The notes under the pieces are model-generated. The model was given only the letters and a program-made list of their open reading frames with translations. It had not been told where the DNA came from and did no database searches. This document shows, piece by piece, positions 45,410-58,018 of a DNA stretch of 64,000 bases; the stretch's first letter is position 1, and each line of letters begins with the position of its first letter. Origin of the DNA: Moniliophthora roreri (taxonomy: Eukaryota > Basidiomycota > Agaricomycetes > Agaricales > Marasmiaceae); the NCBI GenBank assembly GCA_001466705.2, contig LATX02000001.1:2976001-3040000 (forward strand), read 5' to 3'. Position numbers and translations under genes: made by a program.

Positions 45410-46778
45410 TCAATCAGACAAATCCGTCAAGGGAGAATCAGAACCGAGCACGTCTGTTTTCGCCTTCGACTTCTTGGAAGCAGGAGTTAAGCCCGTAGAT
45501 CTAGCGTCACTAGTGTCCTTTACACCTCGATGACGCGTGGATCTGCGCAGCGACGGCGCGTCTGAAGTAGGTGTGGATGTGCGAGAAGTCTTTCGTGATC
45601 GTGCGGGAGCGGGAGTGGGATTGGAATCATCGGACTTCAAGCTACGCTTGCGAAGGGCTCGGGTTTGGTTTCGGGTTTGAGAACGAGGTGTAGGCATAGA
45701 GCTATGTACAAGGTCTGGTCTGTCCGGTTCGCCACAGTCTAACGAATGCACAGCGATGTCATTCTGGTTCTGAATGGGTATGATGTTTTCCGCGGTAGCT
45801 TCAAAAGCTGTAGAGGTTCCGATACGCGGGATCGCAAGAGAATCTAGATCCGCAACGTTCTCTGGCAATTTGGGTTTGAGTAGGTCCAGGCTGCCCGAGT
45901 CGTTCGGGTTCGAGCTCGGGGAAACTGGTATGGGTATCAATGCAGAGGTGGAGGAGGAGAGTCTTCCGATACGTGCGAGAGAATCTATGACATTCGTATC
46001 CAACGTCCCAAGCTTGGGTTTGAGTATGGATTTGAGAGGTATAGCGACTTGGTAAGAGACTTTGGTAGGCGATTTTGATTTCAGCTTTGAGGATGAGAAA
46101 GATTCGGAAGATGGTTCAGTGAGCTGCTCTGATACTTGTAGCGAAGTACTCGGTGTCGGAGAGGGATATTTTGGAGCGTTTTCGGTATCTATATCTGGGG
46201 TCACGGTATGCGCATGGCCATGCTTGGGCGTAGACGTTCGAGGACGCTTTGGGGGATGGGGGTGCAATTCTGTGTCTGTGATGCTCGCCTCGTTAGCTTG
46301 AAGTTGCAAAAAAAAATTGCAAAAATTGTTAGGCGCATGGGCGTGAAAAGTACTTGCCTGTGAAAGAAATCAATAACGGTGATTCGGACTTTTCACGTCG
46401 AGGCTCGGCTTCGCCTGATACTTGGAATGTAGGACTCGGACGTGGAATGGGTGCAGCGCCGCGACGAATGGAGCTATAGCAATAGTAAGTGGGAAGTACT
46501 CCGTGGCCATGGCTTGGGCTTGGGCTCGGGAATTTGGAGAGCCAAGAGTCAGATGGTTCAGAATCGAGCCCTTTCCATGGAGTAACTGGATGGTGTTCGG
46601 ATGGCAAGAAAGTACTAAGCCAGCTATCAGTCAAACCGCCGAAATATTCTTCTTGTCCTCGAAAAGTCCAATAATACGCGCGTTCGGAGAGTAAGTCGAG
46701 GTCTGCGGGAGAGGGCGAACGTTGAAGGTATGCGATGGCTGCGCCGACATCATCGAGGTTTGGGTCAAAGGAAGACAT
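45410..46778 (-). CDS. Unrecognised disordered protein, two exons, possibly nuclear
   Basis: ATG at 46776-46778 begins MSSFDPNLDDVGAAIAYLQR. Exon 1 (46358-46778) contains LLSERAYYWTFRGQEEYFGG and two WLSTF/WLSKF motifs. The intron 46297-46357 starts with GC (ACAG-gcaagt) and ends cttcaag, joining ISFT to ANEASITDTEL. Exon 2 is Ser/Pro/Thr-rich and basic, with PPKRPRTSTPK, IPLKSILKPKLGTLD, RALRKRSLKSDD and RRSTRHRGVKDTS, ending SDSPLTDLSD. The basic clusters suggest nuclear location or nucleic-acid contact; no named domain is visible. A degraded copy of exon 1 lies at 47830-48475. It is convergent with the NACHT gene, 300 nt apart; that gap holds no feature beyond 3' flanks. Confidence 0.7.
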
Positions 46779-46986
46779 GCCGGGAAAGCGGTTCAGAATC
46801 AAACTCAAGACTAGCCGCCGCGCCAAGTTCAACGGTTCTACTTCGGTGCGTAAGGCTTCTATCTGTATGCATCGAACCGTGCAGTAGGTAGCTACGAATC
46901 TAACTGTACGCACATTATTTCACAAAAAGTCCCGTACACCCTCGCAGTACACAATTTACTGTCAATATCCGCTGGTGCTACACCCT

Positions 46987-47576
46987 TCATTTCAAGCTGT
47001 AAGAAACAAATGCAAGCGTCTGCCTCTGACTTCTTGCATCAACAGTCGCGCATCTCGCAATACATTCTATTTCAATCAGAGCGTCATGAGGCAACCTAGA
47101 GACTTCCGCGTGCGAACGAGCTGGCTTGGAAGAGTAGTCGGTGAAAACTTGTCCATAGACATCATCGACCATAGCAAAGTGGCTCAGATCTTTCACGAAG
47201 ACCTGGAGTAAACGCCCCACGTCAGCAAAAATAAATAAAAACCTTGGGGTATATGATACGGGTATAGGCAGCTCACCGTCGTTTTGAAAACCTTTCCTAG
47301 CTCAGAATCACCTGCTTCTATGATAGCCTTCGAGTTTTTCAGCGCTTGCTTTGTCTGTGCCTCCATACCGTCGGGAACCGAGCCGCTGGATGGGTCGACT
47401 GGGATACACCCAGAGCAGAACAAAAAGCCTCCGACTGCGATGGCTTCAGAATATGGACCAATCGCTACGGGGGCACTGGTCTAATAATAATCAGTTGTTC
47501 GACCGTTGCAGCATTGACGCGCACTTTCGGTACTGACTTCCCGAGGGTCGGATGAGTAAGTGGTTGTTGTTGACAT
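46987..47576 (-). CDS. RidA/YjgF/UK114-family protein, copy 1
   Basis: Three exons. [13 protein letters not shown] (ATG 47574-47576) splices through a 60-nt intron to [58 protein letters not shown]. After another intron come [40 protein letters not shown] and ECIARCA. RidA proteins are small trimeric enamine/imine deaminases that clear reactive 2-aminoacrylate; the family signature RxxxEVxxLPxxxxxEIE is present as [20 protein letters not shown]-terminal extension [19 protein letters not shown] is longer than in copy 2. Cytosolic or mitochondrial; no clear targeting peptide. Part of a tandem duplicated unit with the gene at 45410-46778. Confidence 0.9.
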
Positions 47577-47829
47577 GGTATGAGGGCAAACTCTCAACAA
47601 CATGTGCTCTGCCTTCAAGGGCGAGAAGAGATGAAGAAAGGAGCCATGGAAGCGCGATGACAGCGAGGCCGAACACCGTAATAGCTATCGAAATGAAAGA
47701 TGTCAATTTGCGGCCTTCGGGATATGCTCGAGCGAATGGCGGTGACATCGGCGTGGAGATACGAGAACGGGATCCTTTCGAAAGGTGGAACTAAGACTTT
47801 GATCCGAGAACGTTGTCTAGTACGCCATT

Positions 47830-48475
47830 CGTCTAAGTTGGTATCTTGCTGGCTCTGGGTGGGTGTGGGGAGGTGGTGGTAGAGGTAGAGAATCTTCCGA
47901 TACGTGACAACTACAGGAAATGAGAACTCAGAAACAAAGGTGGTGCGGTGGGCTGTTCCGGGGCCTCGAACCAGGGAATTTGCGAGCGGGAACGGGATTG
48001 AAGAATGATTTGAGGTTATGCTCCAATTTCGATATGAGGTGTGACCGAGGATAGTTCGCGGACGCCCCCCGGAAAGTGTGAAGGTAGTTTTGCGTCTGTG
48101 CTTGTGATGTTAAAACTTGATACTCAGCTCGTCGGCTGGAAGCTGGAAAGAACCGTTTGGCGTTAGCGAACGTCAATTCGGGTGCGTGAAAAAGCACAGC
48201 TTACCTGGGAAAAGAATTGCTGTCTTGCTTGGGTGCAGCACGCATGTCTCGGAGACTCAGCACCCGGGAAGTGCGCCAGTTATGGTGCAGAATCTTGCAC
48301 GGTTCGCAACCGAGCTGGGAGAAGCTGTTTCAACTTTGAACTCGCTGGCAATGGTGCCGGTCCTCGAAAAGACCAATAATCGGCGCGTTCATAGGATAAG
48401 GCTAGGTGCACGGATGAGCATTGTAGGTACGCGATGGCCGCGTCGACGTCGACATCGAGGTTCAGGTTCAAGGAC
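47830..48475 (-). pseudogene. Degraded copy of the unrecognised gene at 45410-46778
   Basis: The minus frame ending at 48471 (NLDVDVDAAIAYLQCSS, LALSYERADYWSFRG) matches NLDDVGAAIAYLQRSP and LLSERAYYWTFRG of the intact gene, at the same distance from a RidA gene. Downstream similarity is scrappy (for example tcttccgatacgtg near 47893, also at 45960), with stops and deletions. It is the decayed partner in the second duplicated unit. Confidence 0.75.
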
Positions 48476-48608
48476 GTGCCGGAATTGATGGGCTCATTTT
48501 ACAGAATCCCTATCTATCTTCGCAGTACACAAAAGTTCAATAATAATTTCCATCGTATTCTATTACACCCTTCACTTCAAGCTGTAGGAACAAGCGTAAG
48601 CCTCCGCT

Positions 48609-49150
48609 TCATAGTTTGCTTTCTGCACCAACTGTCGCGCACCTCGCAATGCATTCCACTTCGACCAGGACGTCCTTTGGCAGCCTGGCGACCTCCACGG
48701 CCGAACGAGCTGGCTTATGAGAGCCGAAAGCTTCTTCATAAATGGCATTGACCGCAGCAAAGTGGTTCATATCTTTCAAGAAGACCTAGAGGCCTATGTC
48801 AGCAGGAGGTTTCTACTGAAAACGGCGTACTCACTGTCGTTTTGACAACCTTTCCTAACTCAGAGTTTCCTGCTTCCACGACAGCCTTCAAGTTCTTCAA
48901 CGCTTGCTTCGCCTGTGCCTCTACGCCTTCAGGAATTGAACCATTGGTCGGGTCAACTGGGATACACCCAGAGCAAAACAGAAGGTCTCCGACTTTTATG
49001 GCCTGAGAGTATGGACCAATTGCTCCAGGTGCGTCTGATACAAAGTAGATATATCGATATCGATCAGTTGCTCAATTGCTACAGCTGAGTCGGACGCGTA
49101 CTTGTGGTGGAAACGACAGAAAGGGATGGATGGGTTGTTGCAACTGACAT
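48609..49150 (-). CDS. RidA/YjgF/UK114-family protein, copy 2
   Basis: Three exons from ATG 49148-49150: [16 protein letters not shown] joins [60 protein letters not shown]. After an intron come [20 protein letters not shown] and [20 protein letters not shown], then [15 protein letters not shown] and stop at 48609-48611. The substrate arginine and the LP-x5-E signature are intact, and this copy is closer to the family consensus ([18 protein letters not shown]) than copy 1. The first exon reads like a short mitochondrial or disordered leader. It is a tandem paralogue of copy 1, same orientation, 1.6 kb apart. Confidence 0.92.
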
Positions 49151-49817
49151 GGCACGATGACTGGCTTTTGACAGCGATATGTTCTGCCTTTTGAGAGCGA
49201 GACGAGATGAAGAGAGGACCAATCGTCTGAGCATGGAAAAATGACGATTCGGGCTCGGAGGGAGAGCCGATAGCGCCGAAAAATCTCGATTGCGACCCCG
49301 AGCGCTAACCTTCCTTTACTCTGAACTTTGAGGATCTCTCTGGCATAACAAGGCAGTAACTACGGCGCAGGAGTCGCAGGGTTGTGGTAAGACCGCTATC
49401 TCTTCTTCAAAGCTCTGCTGACCATAACATGGCCCAGGTTGACGGGTCTTATATTAAACTCGACGTGAACTCAACGTGTTCGAATTCATGAATGAATTTC
49501 TTTGACCAACGGATGAACGAAAAACATATCTCCGCAGTCGATCTGCGATCCCCGCAGACTTCATCTCCCAATCTACACATGTGGGTGTTTCGAATTAAAG
49601 CTGAGGCTTCTTTCGTGGGTCCACCGGATAACATTGAAAAACGGCATTTGACACCTTCTCTTTACCCGTAGCAAACCTTATAATCTGGTGACTCAGATAG
49701 CGCCTATGTTTGTATGCAAATTAGGATAGGGCAGCCTCGTTGCACTGCAGCATTACCTTTTCTTTAGGATGCTATAAGAGATCGAGAGGCGGCCCATTCT
49801 CTTTCCGTTACCGCACA
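49151..49817. other. Divergent intergenic region between RidA copy 2 and the helicase gene
   Basis: Contains upstream sequence of both genes. The 100 nt next to RidA copy 2 resembles the upstream sequence of copy 1 (tgttctgcctt...gagcgaga). No other feature was recognised. The corresponding stretch upstream of copy 1, 47577-47829, is likewise without a supported gene. Confidence 0.5.
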
Positions 49818-52800
49818 ATGACTTCCCCCTACTCACCACTACGCAAAACGATTTATCGTTCAAATCTATTCCATCCGTCCCAACTGACGTCTTTAGCCGA
49901 AGTTGAGAATGCCGTTTGGGAAATACAGGGTCTCGTCCGACTGGATACTTTGCCGTGCATTATCGAGGATGCGCTCGAAGAAGAGGATACCAACGCTCTT
50001 CTACTTGTTCTTTCGTGTCGGTCATCCAAATCTCACCAGTTCTGCCTTATGCTAATGTCTCTAACGTAGCTCTTGATGAACACCAACACGTGTGGCTCAC
50101 TGACACTTTCCCAAATGATGCAGACAAATTCCCCGGCAGCCTCTCCCACCAAATTCTTTGCAAGCTATCCAAGTCTTACCTTCTTTCGGAAGCGTGTTCT
50201 ACAGTACAACAACAAACTATAACTGCAGCGGCTGCTATCATCAACACGCTCAACGAAATGGAGTTTATCCCGATGTCGCCCGCGGACAAGAAGCCCAAGA
50301 CGCAGCGTCAGATGAAAAATAGGAGAAGAGCGATGACCAAGTCGCGGGCAATAGACACGGAGTTGTTCAAGTTGTTTGACTTGGATGTCCCAGAGAATCA
50401 AGAGGAAGTTGGCGAGGCCAAGGCTTTCATCCTTACTCGACAAAAATCTATCTTACAGGCAAGGTTCATCGTTCCTCACACGTCAATTCATACTCAACTT
50501 CTTGCAAATAGTCTTATCTTGATGCTTTTCGTTCTGAGGACTTGATCGGTGCTATCATGCAAAGCGCTGTCGTCCAGCAAGAGGTCGTCATCAGTAGATC
50601 AGATTTGCCTGCGCAGCTAGCTTCACCGATTGAGACCATCGAACAAGCTGAGTCGTCGGTGTATCCAAGAGTACAACCCATGAAGTCGTGAGCACACGAA
50701 TCTCCATCGAATATGTGTCATAGTCTCATTCCTTCTACCCGATATTTAGTGCTTTGTACTTCGACACCCCAGAAGGGTTTGGTGATTGGTTAATCTTCAT
50801 TGGACCCTCAGCTGATAGTGAGCTCCGACGTCGTCATAAGAAGGAGCGGACTACGTTTGATATCATTGTAAAGAAAATGAAGTACGTTGATATATTTTTC
50901 GACGGCACTTCGCAAACGACTAACATCCTATTCCAGAGAGTTGTCGAACGGACACTTTTCACCTGACAACTACAAGCGACTCGGAAAGTCCGGTTCAAAG
51001 TCTGCCGTGTACGAAGCAAAGATGACAAGTGATCTTCGCCTTGTGTATCAAGTTGATCTAGTGCCTAACAATGATGAGGTGTGTATTCAACAATCGATGA
51101 AAGGCTGTAGTAATCAATGTTATGTATTCCTTAGCGTGTTCGACAAGGTAAGCTCTGGTCTTTTTGGACGAGACTGCTTTCTTATCCATATTCTCAGCTA
51201 TCAAGGTATTTGGCATCTTCACACATGCTCAAATGAAAAACAACAGGATTTGGGAGTCAATTGATTGCCAGTTAGGTAGAAAGAGCAAGGAGTACAAGGA
51301 ATAGTGAGTTTAGTGCTCTTTGCTTCCAATGATAACCTTTAATGATGGTCTGCCCCTTTAGCTGCGCCATTCGTCAGCGCGTTCCCGGCGCAGACTCTCA
51401 TACCTTCACTCCTGCATACTTCCCGCCTTTGCCAGAGGGCCTCGATGATACGCAACCCTCTAATCTTCTTTCCAATGATGCTGAAGATGTGAGCCACCCC
51501 ACGAAGCTCTGAAGAACGAGCTGATCACACTACTTTTCATAGATCCATTCCCGTTTCTTGTGTGTCTCTTATTGGTTACCACTCCGAGCTGACCCGCTAA
51601 ACCTGTTCGACTATCTAGGATGGAAAAATATGTCCAGTTGTCGCAACCTTTGATGAATAGTGGGTACATCCGGTCATTGTTGTCTGTTTAAGCGACTGAC
51701 ACTCCTTCAGCTATGCTTGCAGATTTGGACGCAGTTTTCCCTCATCTTGTTTCGTAAGCCAGTAGCACATCTCAAGGAAGCGATGATACTCATGACACTC
51801 TCGAAAGTCCTCAGGAGAAACTCATCATCGAGCATCCTACTTCGTGCTACGTGATTGGAAGAAGTGGCACCGGGTATGAGTATATCCTTGTGAGAGATTT
51901 CATGACCTGATCTACTTGGATTATACAGAAAGACCACAACACTCATCTTCAAGATGTTGCTTGTTGAGCGCACTTACAAGCTAGCCGAACCAGGGATACC
52001 GAAGCCAAGACAAGTCTTCGTCACCCAGTCCCGAATACTGGCCAAAAAAGTGAAGCAATACTTTGCTACCATAGACCGGTCTTTGGAAGCAGCAGATGGC
52101 GACGAATCTCGGCTTCAAGGACTATGCCCTGTGCCCGAAGATGACATGATCGATGCAGATGATGTTGAGGACTGGTATGGTGACCTTCCATCGCGCTTTA
52201 GTCAATTAGAGGATCAGCATTTCCCGCTGTTCTTGACGTGGGATAAGGTTTGTGCTTCACTCATATGATTCGCTGTTTCTCATTCTTGTTCTCTAAAGTT
52301 ATCTGAAATGTTAGAGGCCGATATTGCCGAACACCAATTGGATTTATCGGGACATGAAAAGGCACTGGTTTCTATCTCTCCATCAAGACCAAGCTCCACC
52401 ACCTTGTTGAATTTTAGGAAGTTTGAGAAGCACTACTGGCCAAATCTCCCTCAGCCTCTCACTAAAAAGACTGGTCAGATCCTGCCATTGGCACATAACA
52501 TTGGTGCTAACATCTGAACAGATCCTGCTCTTGCATTCAGTGAAGTTATAGGTGAGCAAGCACATCTTACAAGCATTGCAGCATTGCCCTTACCTTTTAT
52601 AGGTGTGATTAAGGGTTCAGAAGCGGCTTTGTCAAGGCATCCACATTTCTTAGACCGTGCCTCATATGAGTCTGTTTGCAGTAAAAGGCAAGCATTCTTT
52701 GCCTCAGACACAGAATGTTTCTACTCGCTCTTCGAAGCATATATGCGGAAGAAGAAGTTGTCAGGTAACAGGGACATTGCAGACAGGTGAGCTATCACTT

Positions 52801-55800
52801 TATATCTCAGTTTCATGCTAAGTGCTTGGAATATGTCTTAGAACCCATGCCATTCTGGACTTTTTCTGTCAATTTGGTGTTCCTGGCCAGAAGGTTGATC
52901 ACTTGTATGTCTCCTGTACATGTTCTGCTTCAAGTATTGACACAGTGCACATGTTAGATATGTGGATGAAGTGCAAGATAATCTATTGATTGATACACTT
53001 GGTATGTCAATTGGGATCTGACTAGGTATTAGCTCTGATAATTCACCAAGTCCTGAGGGCAATCTGCCTCAATTCAAATGGGCTATTCTGGGCTGGTGAC
53101 ACTGCTCAAGGAATTTCTGCCGGCAGTGCCTTCCGGTTCAATGAGCTCAAAGCCTTTCAATGGAGGCTAGAAGTAGGTCATCTTTGTTCTGAACACCCAG
53201 CTCAATCCGCTGATGTAGTACAGAAAGAGAAGATGGCTGTGCCCGGAATACCAGTGGCCAAGCCGGAAATCTTCCAGCTTGCAGTCAATTATAGGTCACA
53301 TTCCGGCATCGTCAATTGTGCTCATTCCGTAATTGAACTGATCAATCGTTTTTGGAGAGGGTCTATTGATGACCTCGCCCCAGAAAAGGGCATGATCGAG
53401 GGGCCAAAGCCTATCTTTTTTGCCAGTCAAGGATCTGACAAGTCGATACTTGACCAGTATCTATTTGGTGACTCAGGAAACCGTATAGAGTTTGGAGCAC
53501 AGCAGTGTAAGTGATTTAGATTCTGAAAGTGAAGTGATGCTCAGCCACAGACTTTTTATCTCAGGCATATTGGTCAGGGACGAAGAAGCTCGAGAAAGGC
53601 TGCGTCGAGCAGTTGGGGATGAGGTTGGACTAATTCTGTGAGCAATCTTCCGCTTGAAGATAAAATTATCCTGCTCATTTCTTTCAGGACAATTTATGAC
53701 AGTAAAGGTCTCGAGTTTAATGACGCAAGTCCACTACTGTTTCCACTATGAATTGTTGATGACCCCACTCACAGGTCCTTCTATATGACTTTTTCAACGA
53801 CTCAAGTGTTGATGCCGCTCGATGGCGTTTAATTCTCAACGCTGTGGACGGTTTATCGATACCCGCTCCGATTCTAGACAACCATAAACATGCTAACATT
53901 CGGCTAGAGGCATGCACCTTGTCTAAGCAATGAGATAGAATAGGAACTCATCTCGTTCTGAACAGCTTAAATTCCTCTACGTGGCCATAACAAGAGCACG
54001 AGAAAATGTCTGGATCGCTGACTCATCCAATGCAAGTGAACCCATGAAGGCAAGCATATGTTATACAGTGTGTCGCAGCACTCTAATCATCAGCTATTTG
54101 CACAGATGTACTGGACGAGTCGAAACTTGATTCGCACCATGGCACCCGGGTCCCAAGCTCCACGACTCGCCACCTCTTCATCTCCCGAAGAGTGGCTTTG
54201 TCAAGGCCGCACCCTTTTCGAGCAACGTCGCTACCCTCAGGCAAAACATTGCTTTGAGAAAGCTCGGCGTCCAAACTATGTCATCATGGCTGAGGCTTAC
54301 ATTCTCCGTGACGATGCAGAAGCCAAGGACGGGCGAGATCGCAAGAGGGCTTTCCAAGAGGCAGCAAAGGCCTTTAGGGCTTGTTCCGAACGATTTGGGC
54401 GGCGACGGTCTGACTACCTGCGCCTCAGTGCTAACTGCTCATATAGAGCCGGAGATATCGAGGTCGCAGCCGAAACCTATGAGGAAGGTGGTATATTTGA
54501 CGACGCAGTGGTGTGCTACCGAGAGTTACGGATGTTTGATAAGGCAGTGGAAATCGTCAAGGACGGAAAGGTGAAGAGTACTTCCCTTGTAGACAGCATT
54601 ATCAGGGTTGCAAGACTCTTCTACTTCAGCGAAGTGCAATCACTTCCTCCTTCCGATCCCCGGCGAGCTGTACGACTTGCGTGAGTTCCGCATATATTTT
54701 ATCATGTTTCTACTGACAAGATCTCTAGGCAAGGAACAAGGCTTTTCGAGACTTCAGAGGAGGCTCTGGAATATGCTGAGGAACGTGACCTAGATATCGC
54801 ACGAGGTGATATTCTGGTTGCTCATCTGAGGCTCAGTGAGGCGGCGGAGCTTCATTGGTCTGAGGGAAGACCTATGGAAGCAATTGATCTGTTCCTGAAA
54901 GAAGGAAGCAGCGAATCTGTAGGCCGAGCCAGTCAGTGCATCATAGAGGAACTATGGCAACGAATCTCTTTTGCTGTTCGAAGAGATGCTGTTTGTGCCG
55001 ACGCTATAACACTTCGACTTTTGGGATTAGGCCAGAGCATCAAGATGGACGAGAAAAATAGGAAGGAGGTGAGTTTCCGACCTTTGAAATAAATACACCT
55101 TGAATTGATGTCCGAGATCAGTTAGCAATGTTCAACAGTATCCTTTCCACTTCAATCCCTGTCACTGCATACTGCGAGCAGGGACGATCCTTTCTTCTTG
55201 ATCAGAATCTCGCTGCAGCAATACTTTGCTTCGAGAACTATTTCAGTGCATTTACGACACTACAAGACCGGAATATTCCCTTGAAAGCCATAGTTGAAGA
55301 ACTGGAGCTCTTTCTCCAGTACATCACTCTTCTCATATCGGAATTGAAGGCCTTCCCATCGGAATCTAACAATGTTCTTTCAAAACTTTTTGGATTCCGA
55401 AGTATCTCGAACGACCAGATGCTGTTATCTCCGGGTTCTTTTCTATCTAGTCATTGCGACGAGGCCCTCACAACAGAAGGGATTGCTCTTTCTCCAGTGA
55501 AACTCTCCCTTCTGCTCAAGTCGTCTGTGATGGGCCATCTTCAATGGCAAATGGAGCAGGAGAATGAGCTGTGCAAGAACATTAAGGCGTTCTCGCTGTG
55601 CTTGCCTTTTTCTGTCGCAGGAATTTGTAGCCGACCAAGCTGTACCAAGGCGCACATCGGAGGCCGCAACCTGACTGCAGTGTACTACACTTTGCGTGTT
55701 CGGGTTCACTTACAGCAAGTATTACTGTTCAGGCAGTTTCCGTTCGAGCCATCAAAATATTCTCACTCACGACGACGGTGAGTCTTTCTAATCGTTGGAT

Positions 55801-57970
55801 TAGATTCACGTACTCATTCTTCACAGTTTCTGGTTGAGACGGCTATATGAGGCTGTTTTCCCGCCTCATCCTGTAATGGGAAATATGTCGTGCTTCGATA
55901 TCCAAAACGTACCAGAAATGCAAGGAAATGCGATGGTCGACATCAAGTACTGGATCCTTGGCTTCATCTATTCACATCGACTTCTCCCGTTACCACCCTT
56001 TCTCACGTTGTTATCGTACGGAACAGCTCTTCTGATCACTGCCGCTCCATCTTTCCTGACATTGAAAGAGTCTGGAATTCTTTCGACATACAGTAACGAC
56101 GCAAGATATGTATACCGCGGGCAATGGAAATGGGCTAAATTCCCTCAAGAATACAGACGCGAAAGTGGAACCGTGGTTTACGATCTTTTGTCAGCCTTTC
56201 AGGGTACTGCACCCAACAGTTTGACCAAGGGTATCCTCTGTCTCCGGTTAGCGTTTACAAACCCACTTTCTATGACCCTTCTGACAGATCCTGCAGTCAC
56301 ATCATACTGAGGAAGTTGGATATCGACATCTCGTTATTATGTGATTTCATAGAATACTTGTGCCGAAACTTGATCTTCTCAGCAGCGTGTCACTATAATG
56401 GGGCATTGACACTCCATAATGTGATGTTCCCTCGGAGTTGGCTGCTTTCAGTGATGGATGTCGAGAATTTTCGCGCAAGAGACTTTAACTTCTTGACTTT
56501 GCTCATCGGGCCAATTGCGGAGCTGTTGACTCGCATTCATACCGGAGTCGAAGCAGGTAATTTTTTCACTCTTTCTACGTTTAGCATAGTACGGAGTACT
56601 GATGGTCAATGTGTCAGAACATCTCCAGTACGAGACGATCACCCTCGCGCACAATATTTATAATGGAAACATCGTCCGTTCGACATTCATTACTCGGATG
56701 TAAGTTATGCGAACTTATACCGATTGTTATCTAACATAATTACCAATAGCTGTCGCGCATTTGCTCTCTGTGAGTTTGTTGAACAATTGAATGGTTCCCA
56801 GTCTGACTCTATTCAAAAAGTTGGGTACAATTATCACAATGGCACAATTCGCCAGGCCATATTTTACGCCCTCACCGCTCTGCGTGACTGCGACCCACCT
56901 CCACCTCCGTCTGCCCCTTGGAGCAGGTACGCCTACTTACACGTCTTCGCGCAAACACTAGTCTAATTGCAGGTTTCAACTCAGGTACGCCTTTGCTGAG
57001 GATTGGAGTGCAATTGCCAAGATAGTGCGTAACTCAGCCAACAGCAATCCGACGGACGAAATGGTACATTTGCTTCACGCCAGCAGGCTGCCAGCTTCTC
57101 CGCCACCGAATTTCGCTAACGTTCGTTACATCGTTTACAATCGCCTAGACGAATTACCTCATCTCCTCCGTCGACAAGATACCCCACTTCAACATCCCCT
57201 CACCGCAATGAGCACCGATTTAGACGAGAACGATGCCGAAAATATGGAAACTGAGGATGCTCATGTTCATATGGAAGATGGCGACGACACCCAACACGCT
57301 GCAGCTCCGGATGAAGACCCCAACATCATGTCCGCTGAGGAGAGGGAGCAAGAAAAGCGAGTCCTCTCCAGGCTTCCCAGCATCTACAGGGAGAACCGAT
57401 GGCGTCGACAGGGCTCCCAGACGCGAATGGCGGAACGGCGTAACGAGTTCTTCCTCTCCTGCCTCAAAGTGGCGCGTGACATTCCGTCAGGCCGCTACCG
57501 GAAGATGGCACTAGGGCCTTTACCCCATGTACTATCGAGTCTTCAGGCGATATATGAGCTTATGCACGATTTCAAGCGTAAGACAAAGGACTGGATGAAA
57601 CAACCACTGGATCACGAGGAGTTAGACAGGCTCGACCAGCAGCTTACTCAGACCAAGTATGTGTACTTTCCCATATCATATGGCTGAGACCGATACTGAC
57701 GACGTTGCCAGTTCTGCTATCAAGAAGATTGTCTCGTTGCGTGATAGTCTTGGACCGGAGTCTTCCATCCATCTGACATACGACTCTAACGCGCTGAAGA
57801 GGCATGTCAGTCAATTGAATGCCTTGGCATCTGAAGGTCTGCCGATTTCTTTGCCTGAAGACGTACGGGAAGAATTGGCTATCGGTTGGAAAGGTATCGT
57901 GAAGGCGAAGGTGGTGCGGAAACGCGAGAAACCGACATTGAATACGGAGGACATATTCGAAAAATTCTAG
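49818..57970 (+). CDS. Giant UvrD-like helicase with TPR-type region (TRANK1-like)
   Basis: ATG 49818 (MTSPYSPLRKTIYRSNLFHP) to TAG at 57970, about 2,000 residues over some 30-35 short exons. Helicase motifs in order: VIGRSGTGKTTTLIFKMLL (Walker A, near 51870), YVDEVQDNLLIDTLVLRAIC (Walker B DEVQD, near 52960), WAGDTAQGIS, LAVNYRSHSGIVNCAHSVI, TIYDSKGLEFNDVLLYDFF and KFLYVAITRARENVWIAD (motif VI). After the helicase comes a helical-repeat region (WLCQGRTLFEQRRYPQAKHC, AAETYEEGGIFDDAVVCYRE). A long C-terminal part follows with an acidic patch (NDAENMETEDAHVHMEDGDD) and an NTEDIFEKF end. This matches the superfamily-1 TRANK1-like proteins common in agarics, whose role is unknown. Intron 50459-50511 starts with GC. 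Junctions at 51540-51780 are unresolved. Stop is only 48 nt from the convergent phosphatase. Confidence 0.88.
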
Positions 57971-58018
57971 CTCAAAGGACTTCATTTGTACATTCTCTAT
58001 GCTGGTTGCTGTATTTTG

